Below, piece after piece: positions 32,471-45,494 of a stretch of 64,000 bases of DNA. Below the pieces are notes generated by a model. The model was not told the origin of the DNA. It saw nothing but the letters and a program-made list of their open reading frames with translations, and ran no database searches. The stretch lies in contig NC_068973.1 in the NCBI RefSeq assembly GCF_016808095.1, positions 30,870,077 to 30,934,076 on the forward strand. The letters run 5' to 3'. The position numbers and the translations under genes are program-made. The DNA comes from Vigna angularis (taxonomy: Eukaryota; Streptophyta; Magnoliopsida; Fabales; Fabaceae). Numbering within the stretch: position 1 is the first letter of the stretch; every line of letters starts with the position of its first letter.

Positions 32471-33060
32471 GTTTGCTGTTTATATTATGTTGCTCGCGTC
32501 AGTTTAATTCCTAAGATATGACAAATATGTATTACATGTGTTAGAAATTTCGGATTATTCATTCTAATTAAATGACTTTTTAACTGTCTATTTTGGTTTA
32601 TTTTTATCTGTTTATAACATTAGCATGTTGAAATTTTAGTTGTTTATTGTGCCGCTACAGCCTTTTTGATGATGTTGCCTCTTTGCAGTTCCAACCTCCT
32701 TTCATGTGCAGTCCCTTTGGTTTAGCCTTCTTCTCTGTGTTGTACCATCTTCAAGCCAGGTAACATTGACTCTTTTGCCACAATCCTTTTCAACGACATA
32801 CCTTTTTGTAATGTTAGATTTGATTGAAAGTTTTTCCTTTTTTATTACAATAAGCTTTCAGGGAGTGAGCTTGGTTACAAATTTTGGTATCTCTTAAGAT
32901 TCCTTTTATTCACAATGAAAATTTATGATGCTTATATGAGTTATTGCTTACAAATATGTTTTTGAGCCTTGCATAGAGTTGACAGCCTACAGATATATTG
33001 TTTTATGCACACTATAAAACTGGGATGATAATGTCCCTCAAGTTTTAAATCTGAATCCGA
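32471..33060. other. Non-coding DNA present only in duplication copy 1
   Basis: T-rich with intron-like character. The short ORF at 32706-32897 is not convincing. Copy 2 has different DNA here (40741-41560). Confidence 0.5.
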
Positions 33061-36000
33061 GTAAATATTGTACTTCAAATTTTGTTATCTGCTGTTGGTC
33101 GAAAAGCCCAAATGAAATTTTGTTATCCTAAATTGAGTTGATTGAGTGCGGTTTAAGATTTTTGTCCTTTGTAAATATTGCACATCCATTTGCCAAATTT
33201 GTCCTGTTAAAGTATATCTTGAAGCCTTATGTATTGATCACGAGTAACAAAGATTATTTCTGAGCTTGTATGGATTTGATAGCCTACAAATATATTGTTT
33301 TTTGCAAACTATAAACATGAGATAATAAATCTCCTCCAATTTTAAACCTTGGGTTTGATATTGTGCCTCCAATTTTAAAAGTCATATGAATTGAGTTCAT
33401 ATTGTCCCTTCAATTTTGAAAGTCCTACAACTTAATTTGATATCGTGCCTCCAATTTTGGAAGCCCTAAAAAATTAGTTCTATTCCCAATGAAAATTTCA
33501 AATGCTTATATATGAGCTGTTTGAAAGATGAATGCTTTATTATACGTGTGACTATTTCTTGCGTCCGAATGATATTAGATTACCTGTAGAATATTGGTTG
33601 TGTAACGGTGTGCGTCCACCTTCAGACTATGGGAGCACGATTTGAATTATTTAACCATAGTCAAGATATTGAATGAATATATAAGAGTTAATACTTTGAA
33701 TCAATTTGTCAGATGAGATTTTTTAATTATCACAAATGACAGTTTGTGAGCCTCATTTTGTTTGGAATTGACGGATTGCAAGTGGGTTTTATATTGAATT
33801 TATAGGGGACAAAGATTGGTTTTGAGCTTTGAATGAATTTGACAACTTGCAGATATATTTGTCTATGCACTCAATAAATCTAAGCTGATGGTGTGACTTC
33901 AATTTTGAAAACCCTATAACCTGAGGTGGGCATACACCCTAAATGGAACGTTCAAATAACACTTTAATTTTTTTGGTTCATAGTGCGAGTTCAATAACAT
34001 TTTATTTTGAGTTGTCCCTCCTGGAATTCTTGAATTGCACTTTGATTTTCTTGATTCACTGTGCAAATTCCATGACTATATTTTTTAGTTGTTCCATCAT
34101 AAATAAAGTTGTGAAGTGCACTTTGACTTTCTTTGTTCACAATAGAAAATTTTGTGTTGCCCCTTGTTATTCGGACAGTTGCTGAATTCTTTGTGTGTGT
34201 TTTGATGGTTTGTTGGGTCAAAGTGGAAGAATTCCGGATTATGATTTGACTTCATATTTATTTATTTTTGTAAATATGAGTTGGTTGTGCATCCTTTTGA
34301 ACATGGAGGATGATTATAAACTGGTGTTGGATTTCTTTAACTAGATGTGCCTACGATGGGACCCTTGTTTGGAAGTCCTTTGCATTTGTTCAGATTGTTA
34401 TGGCTTCTAAGTACTTGAGACTGGCTCACAGGCTGAATATTTTGAGTTTTGGGAACATCCTGATTTGTATGTTGGTAACTAGTTTGCTCAATTTACTGAG
34501 AGGTCGATTTATAGTTACAATGACTCGAGGTCCATTTGGAATTCTCGAATTGCACTTTGATTTTCTTGTTTCACTATGCAAATTCGATATGGTATACTTT
34601 GAGTTGTCCCATCATAAATAGATTTGTCCAATTGCAAGATAGTGGATGAGTTAACACTTTGAGTCGTTTTCTGCGATGACAATTTTTAATTATCACTGGA
34701 AAAAATGGCAGTTTGTGGCCTCATTTTGTGTGAAATTGACGGATTATAATTTGGCTTTATATTGAATTTATGGGTAACAAAGATTGCTTTTGAGCTTTGT
34801 TTGAATTTGACAGTATACAAATATATTGTTTTATTCACTCTATATATCTGAGTTGATGGTGTGGCTGCAATTTTGAACTCCCTATAACATAAGGTGGGCA
34901 TACACCCTAAATAGAACTGTCAAATTGCACTTTGATTTTTTCGGTTCATAGTGCAAGTTCTATAAGGGTATATTTTGAGTTGTCCCAAATGGAATTCTCG
35001 AATTGCACTTTGATTTTCTTGTATCACTGTGCAAATTCCATATGGGTATATTTTGAGTTGTCCCATCATAAATAGATTTGTTACAGTGCAACATAGTGGA
35101 TGAGTATATCTGAGCTCTTACTTTGAATCGTTTTCTGCGATGAAAATTTTAATTTTCACAGGAAACAAAGACGGTTTGTGAGCCTTATTTTGTGTAGAAT
35201 TGACGGATTATAATTGGGTTTTATATTGAATTTATGGGTAACAAAGATTGCTTTTGAGTTTTGTATGAAACTGACAGCTTATAGATATTTTGTTTTATTT
35301 GCTCTACAAGTCTGAGTTGATGGTGTGGCTACAATTTGGAGAGTCTTATAGCTATAAGTGGACATACACCCTAAATGAAACGGTCGAATAACACTTTGAT
35401 TTTATAATTCATAGTGCAAGTTCAATAATAGTATATTTTGAGTGGTCCCACTTGGAATTCTCGAATTGCACTTTGATTTTCTTGTTTCACTGTGCAAATT
35501 CGATGTGAGTATATTTTGAGTTGTCCTGTCATAAATTTATTTGTTCATAGTAGAAAATTTTGAGTAGCCCGTTGTTATTGAGACCGTTGATGAATCCTGG
35601 ATTATAATTTGACTTCATATTTATTCATTTTGTAAATATGAGTTGGGTGTGCATTATAAATTTAGTTTACAACTTTTGACTATTTTTAAAATTTTTGAAT
35701 GTCTATATCTATGTTGTCCCTTATAATCCTGTTGGAATATGCTCTTTTTATCCAATGCAGGATTAAATGGTCATTTTTCAGCCCTTTATTGAATTTATGA
35801 AATTCAAATTTATTTTAGTGGTTGTACTTCAAATTTTGTTATCTGGTGTTGGTTGAAAAGCCCAAATGAAATTGGGTTAAATGGTTATCCTAAATTGAGT
35901 GTGGTTTAAGATTTTTTTTTCTTTATAAATATTGCACATCCATTTGCCAAATTTTTCCTGTTGAATAATATCTTGAAGCTTTTTGTATTAATCACTTGTA

Positions 36001-37113
36001 ACAGATTATTTCTGCGCCTTGTATGAATTTGACAGCCTACAAATATATTGTTTTTTGCAAACTATAAACATGAGATAATAATGTTCCTCCAATTTTAAAC
36101 CTTGGTTTTGATATTGTGCCTCCAATTTTAAAAGTCGTATAATTTGAGTTCATATTGTTCCTCCAATTTTGGAAGTCCTACAACTTAATTTGATATCGTG
36201 CCTCCAATTTTTGGAAGCCCTATAAAATTAGTTCTATTCCCAATTATAATTTCAAATGATTATATGAGCAGTTTGCAAGATGAATGCTTTATTATACGTG
36301 TGACTATTTCTTGATCCCGAATGATATTTGATTACAAGTGGAATATTGGTTGTGTGACATGGGTGTGCACCACATTCAGACTATGGGAGCACAATTTGAA
36401 TTATTTAACCATAGTCAAGATATTGAATGAATATATCTGAGTTAATACTTTGAATCAATTTGTGAGATGAGATTCTTTAATTATCACAGGAAAACATGAC
36501 GGTTTATGAACCTCATTTTGTTTGGAATTGACGGATTGCAAGTGGGTTTTATATTGAATTTATAGGGGACAAAGATTGGTTTTGAGCTTTGTATGAATTT
36601 GACAACATGCAGATATATTGTTCTATTCACTTTATAAATCTAAGCTAATGGTGTGACTTCAATCTTGAAAACCCTATAACTTGAGGTGGGCATACACGGG
36701 CATACACCCTAAATGGAACAGTCGAATAACAATTTGATTTTTTTGGTTCACAGTGCAAGTTCAATAACATTTTATTTTGAGTTTTCCCTCCTGGAATTCT
36801 TGAATTGCACTTTGATTTTCTTGATTCACTAAGAAAATTCCATGAGTATATTTTTTTAGTTGTTCCATCATAAATAAAGTTGTGAAGTGCAGTTTGACTT
36901 TCTTTGTTCACAATAGAAAATTTTGTGTTGCCCCTTGTTATTCGGACAGTTGCTGAATTCTTTGTGTGTTTTGATGGTTTGTTGGGTCAAAGTGGAAGAA
37001 TTCCGGATTATGATTTGACTTCATATTTATTTATTTTTGTAAATATGAGTTGGTGGTGCATCCTTTTGAACATGGAGGATGATTATAAACTGGTGTTGGA
37101 TTTCTTTAACTAG
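33061..37113 (+). repeat. Internally duplicated non-coding module (2.7-kb period) with short reiterated units
   Basis: 33070-34500 and 35825-37260 are copies of each other, about 2.76 kb apart (TTTGTTATCTG at 33080 and 35835; GGAGGATGATTATAAACTGG at 34305 and 37074). Within them a ~60-100-bp unit recurs many times, reading GAATTGCACTTTGATTTTC and TTTTGAGTTGTCCCATCATA (33960-34120, 34545-34620, 34930-35060, 35395-35530, 36730-36870). A leader-like piece (34400-34520, MASKYLRLAHRLNILSFG) matches 37165-37290 just before PPR pseudogene 2. Likely duplicated 5' flank of the PPR gene. Confidence 0.75.
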
Positions 37114-38945
37114 ATGTGCCTACGATGGGACCCTTGTTTGGAAGTCCTTTGCATTTGTTCAGATGTTATGGCTTCTAAGTACTTGAGACTGGCTCACAAG
37201 TTGAATATTTTGAGATCTGGGAAAATCCTGATTTGGATGTTGGTAACTCATTTGCTGAATTTACTGAAAGGTTCATTTATAGTTAAAGGACCGGGGTGCA
37301 CATCCCTTTGTTTGATGTGTTCTTCCAAGTTCTGGTTGAAGCAGGGTGGCTTCTATTGGCTCGGAAACTGTTTGATAAGTTAGTAAATTACGCGTTCTTG
37401 TTTCTAGCTAGGCTATCTAACAGTTTTGATGGGAAAAAGATGGCAATTAAGGTGTTCAGAGAGTATCTAGAAGTGGGTGTTTTTTGGAACACCATTTCAT
37501 ATTATATTATTCTCTATTCACTTTGTCAATTGGGTAGGTTAAAAGGAGTGCATAATATGCTTTTACAAATGGAGTTTAGGGGGAGCTTTCCTGATGTTGT
37601 AACTTATAGTGTTATAATTAATGAATACTGTTAGGTTGAATAGATAGAAAATGTCTTGAAGCTCCTGGAAGAGTTTTAGGGCAAGGTGTGTAAGCCAAAT
37701 CAATACACATACAATAGCGTAATTTCTCTTCTTTGTAAGACTTGTAGAATAGTTAATGCTTCACAAGTGCTGAGGGAGATGATAAACCAGAGGATTTTTC
37801 CTCATAAAGTGGTGTATACAACTCTCATAAGTGTGTTCGGCAAGTTTGGGAATGTTTCACCTGAATACAAACTGTTTGATGAAATGAGACATAAGAAAAC
37901 AGTTCCTGATTTTGTGACTCTTACTTCCATTCTTAATGGGCTCGGTGAAGCTGGAAAGTTTGTGGAGGCACTACAACTGTATAGTGAAATGATTTGAAAA
38001 AGGTTGGAACTAGATGAAGTTACTTATACTACTCTAATAGATGGGTATTGCAAGGCCGGAGAAATGAAAGATGCATTCTCTTTTCATAACCAAATGGTTG
38101 AGAAGTGTTTGACTCCTAATATTGTCACTTATACAACATTGGTTGGTTGCCTGTGTAAACATGGTGAGATAGATATAGCAAATGAACTTCTTCTTGAAAT
38201 GTTTGAGAAGGGCCTTCAACCAAATGTCTGCACATATAATGCATTGTTCAATGGTCTTTGTATGGTAGGAAATATAGAGCAAGCCATAGAAATTATGTAA
38301 GAAATGGATCTAGCAGGGTTTTATCCTGACACTATTACATATACCACGCTAATGGACGCTTATTGTTAGATGGGTGAAATGACCAAGGCACTTGAAATGC
38401 TGTGGGTTACGCTTGAATAAAGACTTTAGCGTACAATTGTTACATTCAATGTGCTAATAAATGTGTTTTGCATGTCAGGGACGGTTGAAGATGGTTAAAG
38501 GTTAATTAAATGGATTTTGGAAAACGTTATAAGGCCCAATGCCACAGCATTCAATTTTCTCTTGAAGCAGTACTGTATTAGAAATAACATATGTGCTACA
38601 ACAGAGATTTGTAAGAGGATGTATTCTGAAGGAGTGATACCTGACAATAATTCCTATAATATTTTGATTAAAGGGCGTTGTAAAGGTAGAAATATGAAAG
38701 ATGCATGGTTTTTGCATAAAGAAATGGTTGAAACGGGATTTAGTCTAACTTTTGCTTCCTATAATGCTCTTATGAAGGCTTTCTGTAAGAAAAAGAAATT
38801 TGTGGAGGCTAAGAAGGTATTTGAGATGACAACTCAAGGCTTTGTTGTAGAAAAAAGATATATGATATTTTTGTTGATGCAAACTATGAAGAAAGGAAAT
38901 GGGAAAATACTCTTGAGCTTTGTGATGAAGCAAGAGTGAAATGTC
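37114..38945 (+). pseudogene. PPR pseudogene, copy 2 (nearly full length, many breaks)
   Basis: The reading frame survives in pieces over 1.8 kb: a leader (MASKYLRLAHKLNILRSGK), then VFREYLEVGVFWNTISYY, FPDVVTYSVIINEYC, QYTYNSVISLLCKTCRIVNA, IFPHKVVYTTLISVFGKFG, LDEVTYTTLIDGYCKAGEMK, VCTYNALFNGLCMVGNIEQA and IPDNNSYNILIKGRCKGRN. Each piece is a PPR of about 35 residues typical of P-class proteins. Stops interrupt at about 37632, 37677, 37995 and 38298, and more occur between 38360 and 38500. It is more complete than copy 1 but equally non-functional. I recall the At1g05670-like group as the nearest relatives. Confidence 0.88.
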
Positions 38946-40740
38946 TTCTTAAGAGAACTTAGTTGACTTTTGCATATACCACTTTATGATGCAATTATCA
39001 GGGCAGTAATTGTGTTGTTCCTTCTTTCTTGGTAGTTCCATTGAAAGTAACTTGTGTATGATGACAGCAGTTGCTCTCATGATTACAGGTGGGACATGGG
39101 ACTTCTATGTATTTTCCAGTTCCAAATTACTATAACAGGACATCTTAGTAGCACAAGAAAACACGAGGGAGTTTTACATCCTCAAATAGCATAGAAAATT
39201 CAAGATATTTTAGGGTAATATTAGGATTGTGCATAGGCCCAAATCCCTTTGCCCCAGTAAGTTTACGGAACTAATTTAATAGAGATTCCTTCGAATGTGA
39301 TAGAGATATTTTAGTTGAAGAATGTAAATAGAGATTTTAAATAGAAGTAAATCTTGCAGTTTTCTATATTCCTGTTGTAGCCTTCCCATCCTTCAAGACC
39401 TGTTGTAGAGAGCTGCGATGAATAATCAAAAAATGATGATTTACTTCAAAGTTACTCATCTGCTAAAATTTGAAATTCCTTCATAGGAATCGTTAATAAT
39501 CATGAAGTGCTAAGACTTGTTTTCGTAAAGAGGTATTACCTCTCTCTCTCTCTCTATATATGTGTGTGTGTGTTTCTTATTTTCCTTTTAAATATTATTT
39601 AAACCTATTTAACCAGTTTTATGTAAAATTTATTTTTAACACCCGTAGCCAATCGAAAGATATCCATTACACTGTTCACTATAAAAGATTTCTTTTTCAT
39701 TTCATCCTCAACATTTTTCATTTCTCTCTTGAAATTCTTGGGATTCTTACACAATCCATTCTTTTTGTTTACCTCCTTCGTCTTCACTCACTCTCACATA
39801 CTACTATCATTGATGTAAGAATAGATCAACCAGCAAGTGAGTGGAAATAGGTGGGGAGATGCTAGTGATGGTTTGTGACTTGATAAGGTAGAACTATATT
39901 TTATTTAATGAATTGTTTATATATTTATTCGTTTTTATATTTCTTGAGACTGAAGTTAAGAGCTATATTTTCAGGATTGGTTCTTGTTAATTCCCTGGAA
40001 TTAAATTCAAAGAAACTTTGAGTATATCTTTTTCTGGTTATTATTCTTTTTCAAGAATTTATTAACCGTTTCTTTTTCTCTTTACCCTCTTGGTTGTATA
40101 AACTTTAAACTTTTTTGTTAAAAGGTGTTCTCTCTAATTGCTGGAAGACTAAACAAAGAGAAATGGAAAGCGAGTAAAGGAAAAACCCAAGGTGCGTAGA
40201 ATAGTTAACAAACCATAATTTACGTTCAAATCCACAAATACCCTTCTTTATTTTCATCTTTTCCTCAGAATTTATCTCCCCCGTTACTCTTCTTTCACAG
40301 ATCTAATTTATTTTTCTTTTCTCCCCGGCCTTCCTAATTTATTTATTTTAATTTATGCATTTTCTTGCAAATCTTGAGTTTATTACTTTAGGTTATTGTA
40401 GTTTAGACTTCTACTTTATTTTCTTGCACTTCTATTTCATTCTATTACGTGTCTAAACTTCTTTCAATTTAGAAATTCTATTGGATTTGGCTGCAGGTGT
40501 GGTGTGAAGCAATAAATAAAAAGGAAACAAAAGTGGGTTGAATTTTATTACGTGTCTAAATCTGAGTTAGTAGTGTGCCTTGATATTTATGACTTAGTTA
40601 TCAATTATTGATCTTAGGATTGGGTTTATTGAGAAGAACCATTGTGTTGGAAAGAATAAAAAGGATTGAGATGTGGAATAAACATTTATGTTCTTCAGGT
40701 AAGTTTATTTTTAAAGCACATTTATGTTTCTTTATCTTAG
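38946..40740 (+). repeat. Non-coding part of the 8.2-kb duplication, copy 2
   Basis: Partner of 30765-32470. It includes a CT run followed by AT and GT runs (39537-39572) where copy 1 has its AT and 51-bp repeats. An insertion of about 110 bp relative to copy 1 lies near 40090-40200 (GGTGTTCTCTCTAATTGC). Confidence 0.75.
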
Positions 40741-40874
40741 CTTGAAATTGATAGTGATGTCCTGCTGATTATGGATGGATTTATCTATGCAGTATCAGTT
40801 TGAGGCAATTAATTGAGAGCAACTAGGATCTTTTAGTTGCAGCTATTGTACAAGACCGAGAAAGGGAAGTCTTT

Positions 40875-41095
40875 GATGCCATATATATATCACCTTGTGC
40901 AGTCTGTTTAACTAAGGGCATATACACTTATCCGCACTTTGTAGTCTGTATTGTAGGATTAGCCAGAAGCTAGAATGACCGAAGCGATGCCATATTTATC
41001 ACCTTGTGCAGTCTATACTAAGGGCATATACACTGATCCACACTTTGTATTCTGTATTGTAGGATTTGCCCGAAGCTAGAATGACCAATGCTATC
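40875..41095 (+). repeat. 111-bp tandem duplication
   Basis: GATGCCATAT..ATCACCTTGTGCAG starts at 40875 and 40986. Both units contain AAGGGCATATACACT and GAAGCTAGAATGACC. No ORF. Confidence 0.85.
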
Positions 41096-42600
41096 CACCA
41101 GCAACAAATGTAGCACGAGAATTCTTACACAAGAAATGGGAACGTGGATCTTTCTGCAAAAAGGATGACCAGGACCGTAGCATAGGATTGATTGTTTTGT
41201 AATTGTTTTAATTCAATTTGATTTGTAATAGGCTTGTGTTAGCCTTGTGTTTTTCTGTTTGGTTTTATTTTAATTTGTAAAAGGCCATTAAAAGTCGAAG
41301 TGGTTTGAAAGAGTCCTTGGTGCTCTTTCAACTTGACAACTTTTCTTTATTGTTTGATTTAAAATTGGCATAGCTAGATTGGTGTGTTTTGTTAGCCAAA
41401 GCTACAAGCCTCATCATACGAGTAAAAGTTTATATTGATTGATGTTTGATTCCATGCTTAGGAGTGATCTGGGCTAAAAGAGATTAGAATTTAAGTCTTA
41501 TCACATTAGAGTCCGAAATTAAGAGTCTAATCTTTTGTTTGCCTCATCATACGAGTGTCCCTACAATTTTAAATTTGAGTTAATATTGTGCCTCAAATTT
41601 TGAAAGCCATATAAAATTCATTTTATTCAGAGTGCAAATTTTAGATGCTTACATTTGAGTTGTTTATAATACAGTTGCAAGATGAATGCTTTATTTTGTG
41701 AGCCCAAAACATATATTAAGAGGATGCATGTGAAATGATAGTTGTGTAACATTTGTGTGCGTCCATATTAAGACTTAAGGGAGCACAATTTGACATATTT
41801 AATCATAGTTAATCATAGTCAAGATAATGAATGAGTATATCCAAGTTAACACTTTGAATATTTTTTGCGATGAAATTTTTTAATTATCATAAGAAACAAT
41901 GGTGGTTTGAGTATGTGGAATTAACGGGTTACAATTGTGTTTTATATTGAATTATGGGTAACAAAAATTGCTTGAGCTTCGAATGAATTTTACATCATGT
42001 TGATATGTTGTTTTATTCACTCTGTGTTGTGGCAATTTTGAAAGCCTTATAACTTGAGGTAGGCATATACCTTAAATCAAATTGTCGAATAGCATTTTGA
42101 TTTTTTTGGTCACAATGCAAGTTCCTATACTATATTTTGAGTTGTCCCACATGGAATTCTTGAATTGCACTTTGATTTTCTTGTTTCATTGTGCAAATTT
42201 CATATGGTATATTTTGAGTTGTCTCATCATAAATAGATTTCTCCAATTGCAAGATAGTGGATAAGTATATGAGTTAACACTTTGAATCGTTTTTTGTGTT
42301 GACAATTTTTAATTATCACAAAAAATAATGGTAGTTTCATTGCTTTTAAGCTTTGTATGAACTTGACAGTTTATAGATATATTGTTCTAGTCACTTTATA
42401 AATCTGGGTTAATATTGTGGTTGCAATTTTGAAAGCTTTATAACTTGAGGTACACCCTAAATGGAACTATTGAGTTGTCCAGAATTGCACTTTGGTTTTT
42501 CTATTTCACTATGCAAGTTTTATATAGATATTTTGAGTTGTCCCATCATAAATATATTTGTAAAAGTGCAACATAGTGATGAGTATATCTAACGAGCCAA
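41096..42600 (+). repeat. Degraded third copy of the non-coding PPR-flank module
   Basis: From about 41560 this shares wording with 33350-34650 and 34640-35100: AAGATGAATGCTTTATT, AGGGAGCACAATTTGA, GAATTGCACTTTGATTTTC and TTTTGAGTTGTCCCATCATA. It is more diverged than the other pair. No PPR frame follows. Confidence 0.65.
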
Positions 42601-43073
42601 GGTTAAGACAGGGTAACAAGAGTCAAAGTTTGAAATGGATTGATACAGATAAATGTCTAAACAAAATCATCTGAAAGTTAAGACAAATAAGTTTAGGTCG
42701 AAGAAGCTTGGGTCAAAAGTCGAGAGAAGTCGATTCAGATCAAATGTCGAAATAGGTAGAGTTGAAAGTTGAGACGGATCAAAGGTTAAGATTGGCAAGG
42801 AGGGACTAAAGGAAGACAAGACGGTGCAAGCCATTTTGAAAATATCATACATTTTTCGCATTTGGTTATACCTTCCAAAATATGCAATCCAAAAAATGTT
42901 AACAAGGTGTAAGAATTTTATTATTTTCTTAACGAGGGTATTTTTGAAATATAACTTTTATACGAGTGTGAACAGAAAAATAGGGAGGTTAAAAAAGAAG
43001 CCCCCACCTTAAAAACATGAAACTAGATAAATCGGAAACCTAAAACTAAAACAAAACTCATAACTTAAAAAAA
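42601..43073. other. Unrecognised non-coding DNA
   Basis: Purine-rich text with repeated AAAGTTGAGACGGATC/AAAAGTCGAGAGAAGTCG-type words at 42710-42790. No gene. Confidence 0.45.
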
Positions 43074-43250
43074 GGTTAAATATGTTTTAGTTCTTCAACT
43101 ATCAAACATTTTTGGATTTAGTTCCTCTTTCAATGTTTGTTTCATTTTCATCCCTCTACTTAATGAAACTATAATATTTAGTCTTCGAAAATCAACGTTG
43201 TTAATTTTTGAAAGATTTGGCTAACGGTGTGACATGTTTCATGCCATATG
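43074..43250 (+). repeat. GGTTAAATATGTTTT dispersed repeat, copy 2
   Basis: GGTTAAATATGTTTTAGTTC, then ACATTTTTGGATTTAGTTCC and TTAATGAAACTATAATATTT. Same order and orientation as 44441. The following 350 bp give no protein. Confidence 0.8.
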
Positions 43251-44440
43251 TACTGAAATTAGGATTCTTCTTTGCAATATAGTGAGATTTGGGTTTTTCT
43301 TTTTGAAAGGGTTGCCGATCAACAATAGGAGTAACTTCAAACCATTAAGGAAAATTAGAATGCGGTGTTGGCAGTGTAGTTGTTGTCGTAGGGTTGAAGA
43401 TTGTGTGAAATGGAATATGACTGATGAACTAAAGTAAAGAAGGAAAATTAGAATCGGAGTTTCAGAAAGGGGAATTGGAATTAAAGGAGAAAAACAAAGG
43501 AACGTACCAGAAGCGGAAAGGGTGGTGTTTGGAGGAGGGATCGAGTAGATGAAGCGGCGGAATCGGGAAGCGTGGGAGGGAATTGTACTTTGATAACAAT
43601 TGATTTTACGTGTTTTTGTGTATATATTTTGGTGAATAAATCAACTCCTTCATGGCTTTTACCTTGTTTTATCCCCAAGTTTAGTGTGTTTTCATGTTAT
43701 CTTATGTTTTAGTTAATATATCTTTGTTTTACTTTTAATATCTCTTTGAGTGTTAAATAAGAAAATAGGAGGTAATTCTGGTGGAGGAAAACAAGTCAGA
43801 ATTCAAGAAAGCGTGATTTGACAACAAAAAGATGGATTTTAAGTGAAATATTTTTAGTTATGTCCCTTGGATTAATAATTGAAGAAAATAAAGAGGCCAA
43901 GGACAAACAATAAATGCCTAAATTAATTATATATGACTCTCTCAGTCCCAAGGGAGATTTTATATGAAGGTATGAAAAGCACTGACGACGTATGAAAAGC
44001 ATTGATGGCCTATTATATTAACTCATTTTTAAGCAGGGCATAGTTTTTCATCATTTTAAACCCAATAATGTTTATGGGTTTCACATTTTTCACACTTTCT
44101 TTGGCTTGTGCAGTGTAAGTATAATTTTATTAATTATGGACAAATTAAGCATGTCCTTATAAAGAAATTGTGTGTTAAGTTAGATGTACAAATCTATGTG
44201 TTTATGTTTGTATATAGTTGTATCCAAGTTCAACACCTTTTGTAACTAAGCCTTGAGTATTGTTGGAACCTTTTAAGTGAGGTGTCTTATTTTCTTCTTC
44301 GACTAACTGTAACTTTTCTCATAACTTTTGGTCAAAGAATTGAATGGGAAATTACACTGATTTTTCATTGAGATACATTGAATGGGGTTGAGAGCGATTA
44401 GGGGTTGAGCTTTAAAGGTTTGGGTTTCATGTTTTTTAAG
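43251..44440. other. Repeat-rich non-coding DNA
   Basis: 43600-44400 has LTR-like text (GTGTTAAATAAGAAAATAGG, long T-rich stretches) but no defined ends. ORFs stay under 70 codons. Confidence 0.45.
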
Positions 44441-44625
44441 GGGTTAAATATGTTTTTAGTCCTTCAACTATCATGCATTTTTGGGTTTAGTCCCTCTTCC
44501 AAAGTTTGCATCATTTTCATCCCTCTCCTTAATGAAACTGTAATATTTAGTCCTCGAAACCTAACACTGTTAAAATTAGGCTAAGGTGGCTAACGGTGTG
44601 CCACGTTTCATGCCACGTTAGATAT
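44441..44625 (+). repeat. GGTTAAATATGTTTT dispersed repeat, copy 3
   Basis: GGGGTTAAATATGTTTTTAG, then TTTTTGGGTTTAGTCCCTC, TTAATGAAACTGTAATATTT and GCTAACGGTGTGCCACG. It is closer to copy 2 than to copy 1. Confidence 0.8.
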
Positions 44626-45371
44626 ATTGAAAATTTTCAAATTTCTTACTTTTTGTTCAGATTAGCAAACTATCTGGGTTTCTTCTCGTCCCTTCCACCT
44701 ATCTTCTTCAACTTAGACTCCTACATCGGTGTCCTAAACATCTTTTCTTCTGCTGGTCACACGAACACCAATGCACCTCCACTAAGACAGGTTGTCGCCA
44801 CCGAGATTGTTGCCGGCGACGCTTGTTGTCGTTGGGGAATCCACCGGTGTTAGGGTTTCTTCCTTCCTTTTTCAATCTCTGCAACGCTCATCAGGAACGA
44901 TAGATGCACCATCACGGTCCACTCCAACTAGTTCTTATATACTCAACTTTGTTGGGTTATTATTTTTAAGTAGTAAAAGCACAACATTTTCATATTTTTG
45001 TCAATAGAAGTTGGTTTGGACTTTTTCTTCTTGGATTTCCTAGAAACATGACAAGCCCCTGCAGATTGGATGCCTTTGTAAATGTTTGATGATGATTGGC
45101 TTCTTGTGGATTCTTCAAAATCTATTCAAAGGATTCTGATAAGGAAAGAGAAACATTAGAAGCCCCTACAGATTGGATGCCTTTGTAAAGGATTCTTCCG
45201 GTTGAGAAATTCTAGTGTGGACCACTTGAAGCAGTGTTAATTGTAAAGCTAAGAGTCATTAGATTCCTCACGTTGGAGCTGGGTTCGCTCGTGACAGAAC
45301 AACCAAATTCTTCCTACGGAGGCAAAAAATATAGATAGCTTTTACAAGCCTCGCAATTTTATCTAGAAGAT
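44626..45371. other. Unrecognised DNA with a small duplication
   Basis: Contains AAGCCCCTRCAGATTGGATG twice (45053 and 45160), about 107 bp apart. A leader-like GC-richer part lies at 44760-44930. No gene recognised. Confidence 0.45.
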
Positions 45372-45494
45372 AATCAAGAGACACAATAATAATCAAATCC
45401 ACATTTCCCCTTTTGCTAGTTAACCCGTGAAGAGCCATCTATCTGTATTTGTATTATTTAAATTAGGGATACTACACGGAGTTCAAGGGGAAGC
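45372..45494 (+). repeat. Intron-exon segment, paralogous to 51683-51805
   Basis: From AATCAAGAGACACAATAAT through GGGATACTACACGGAG the two loci are nearly identical. They span the end of an intron (AAATTAG) and the first codons of an exon. Confidence 0.88.
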
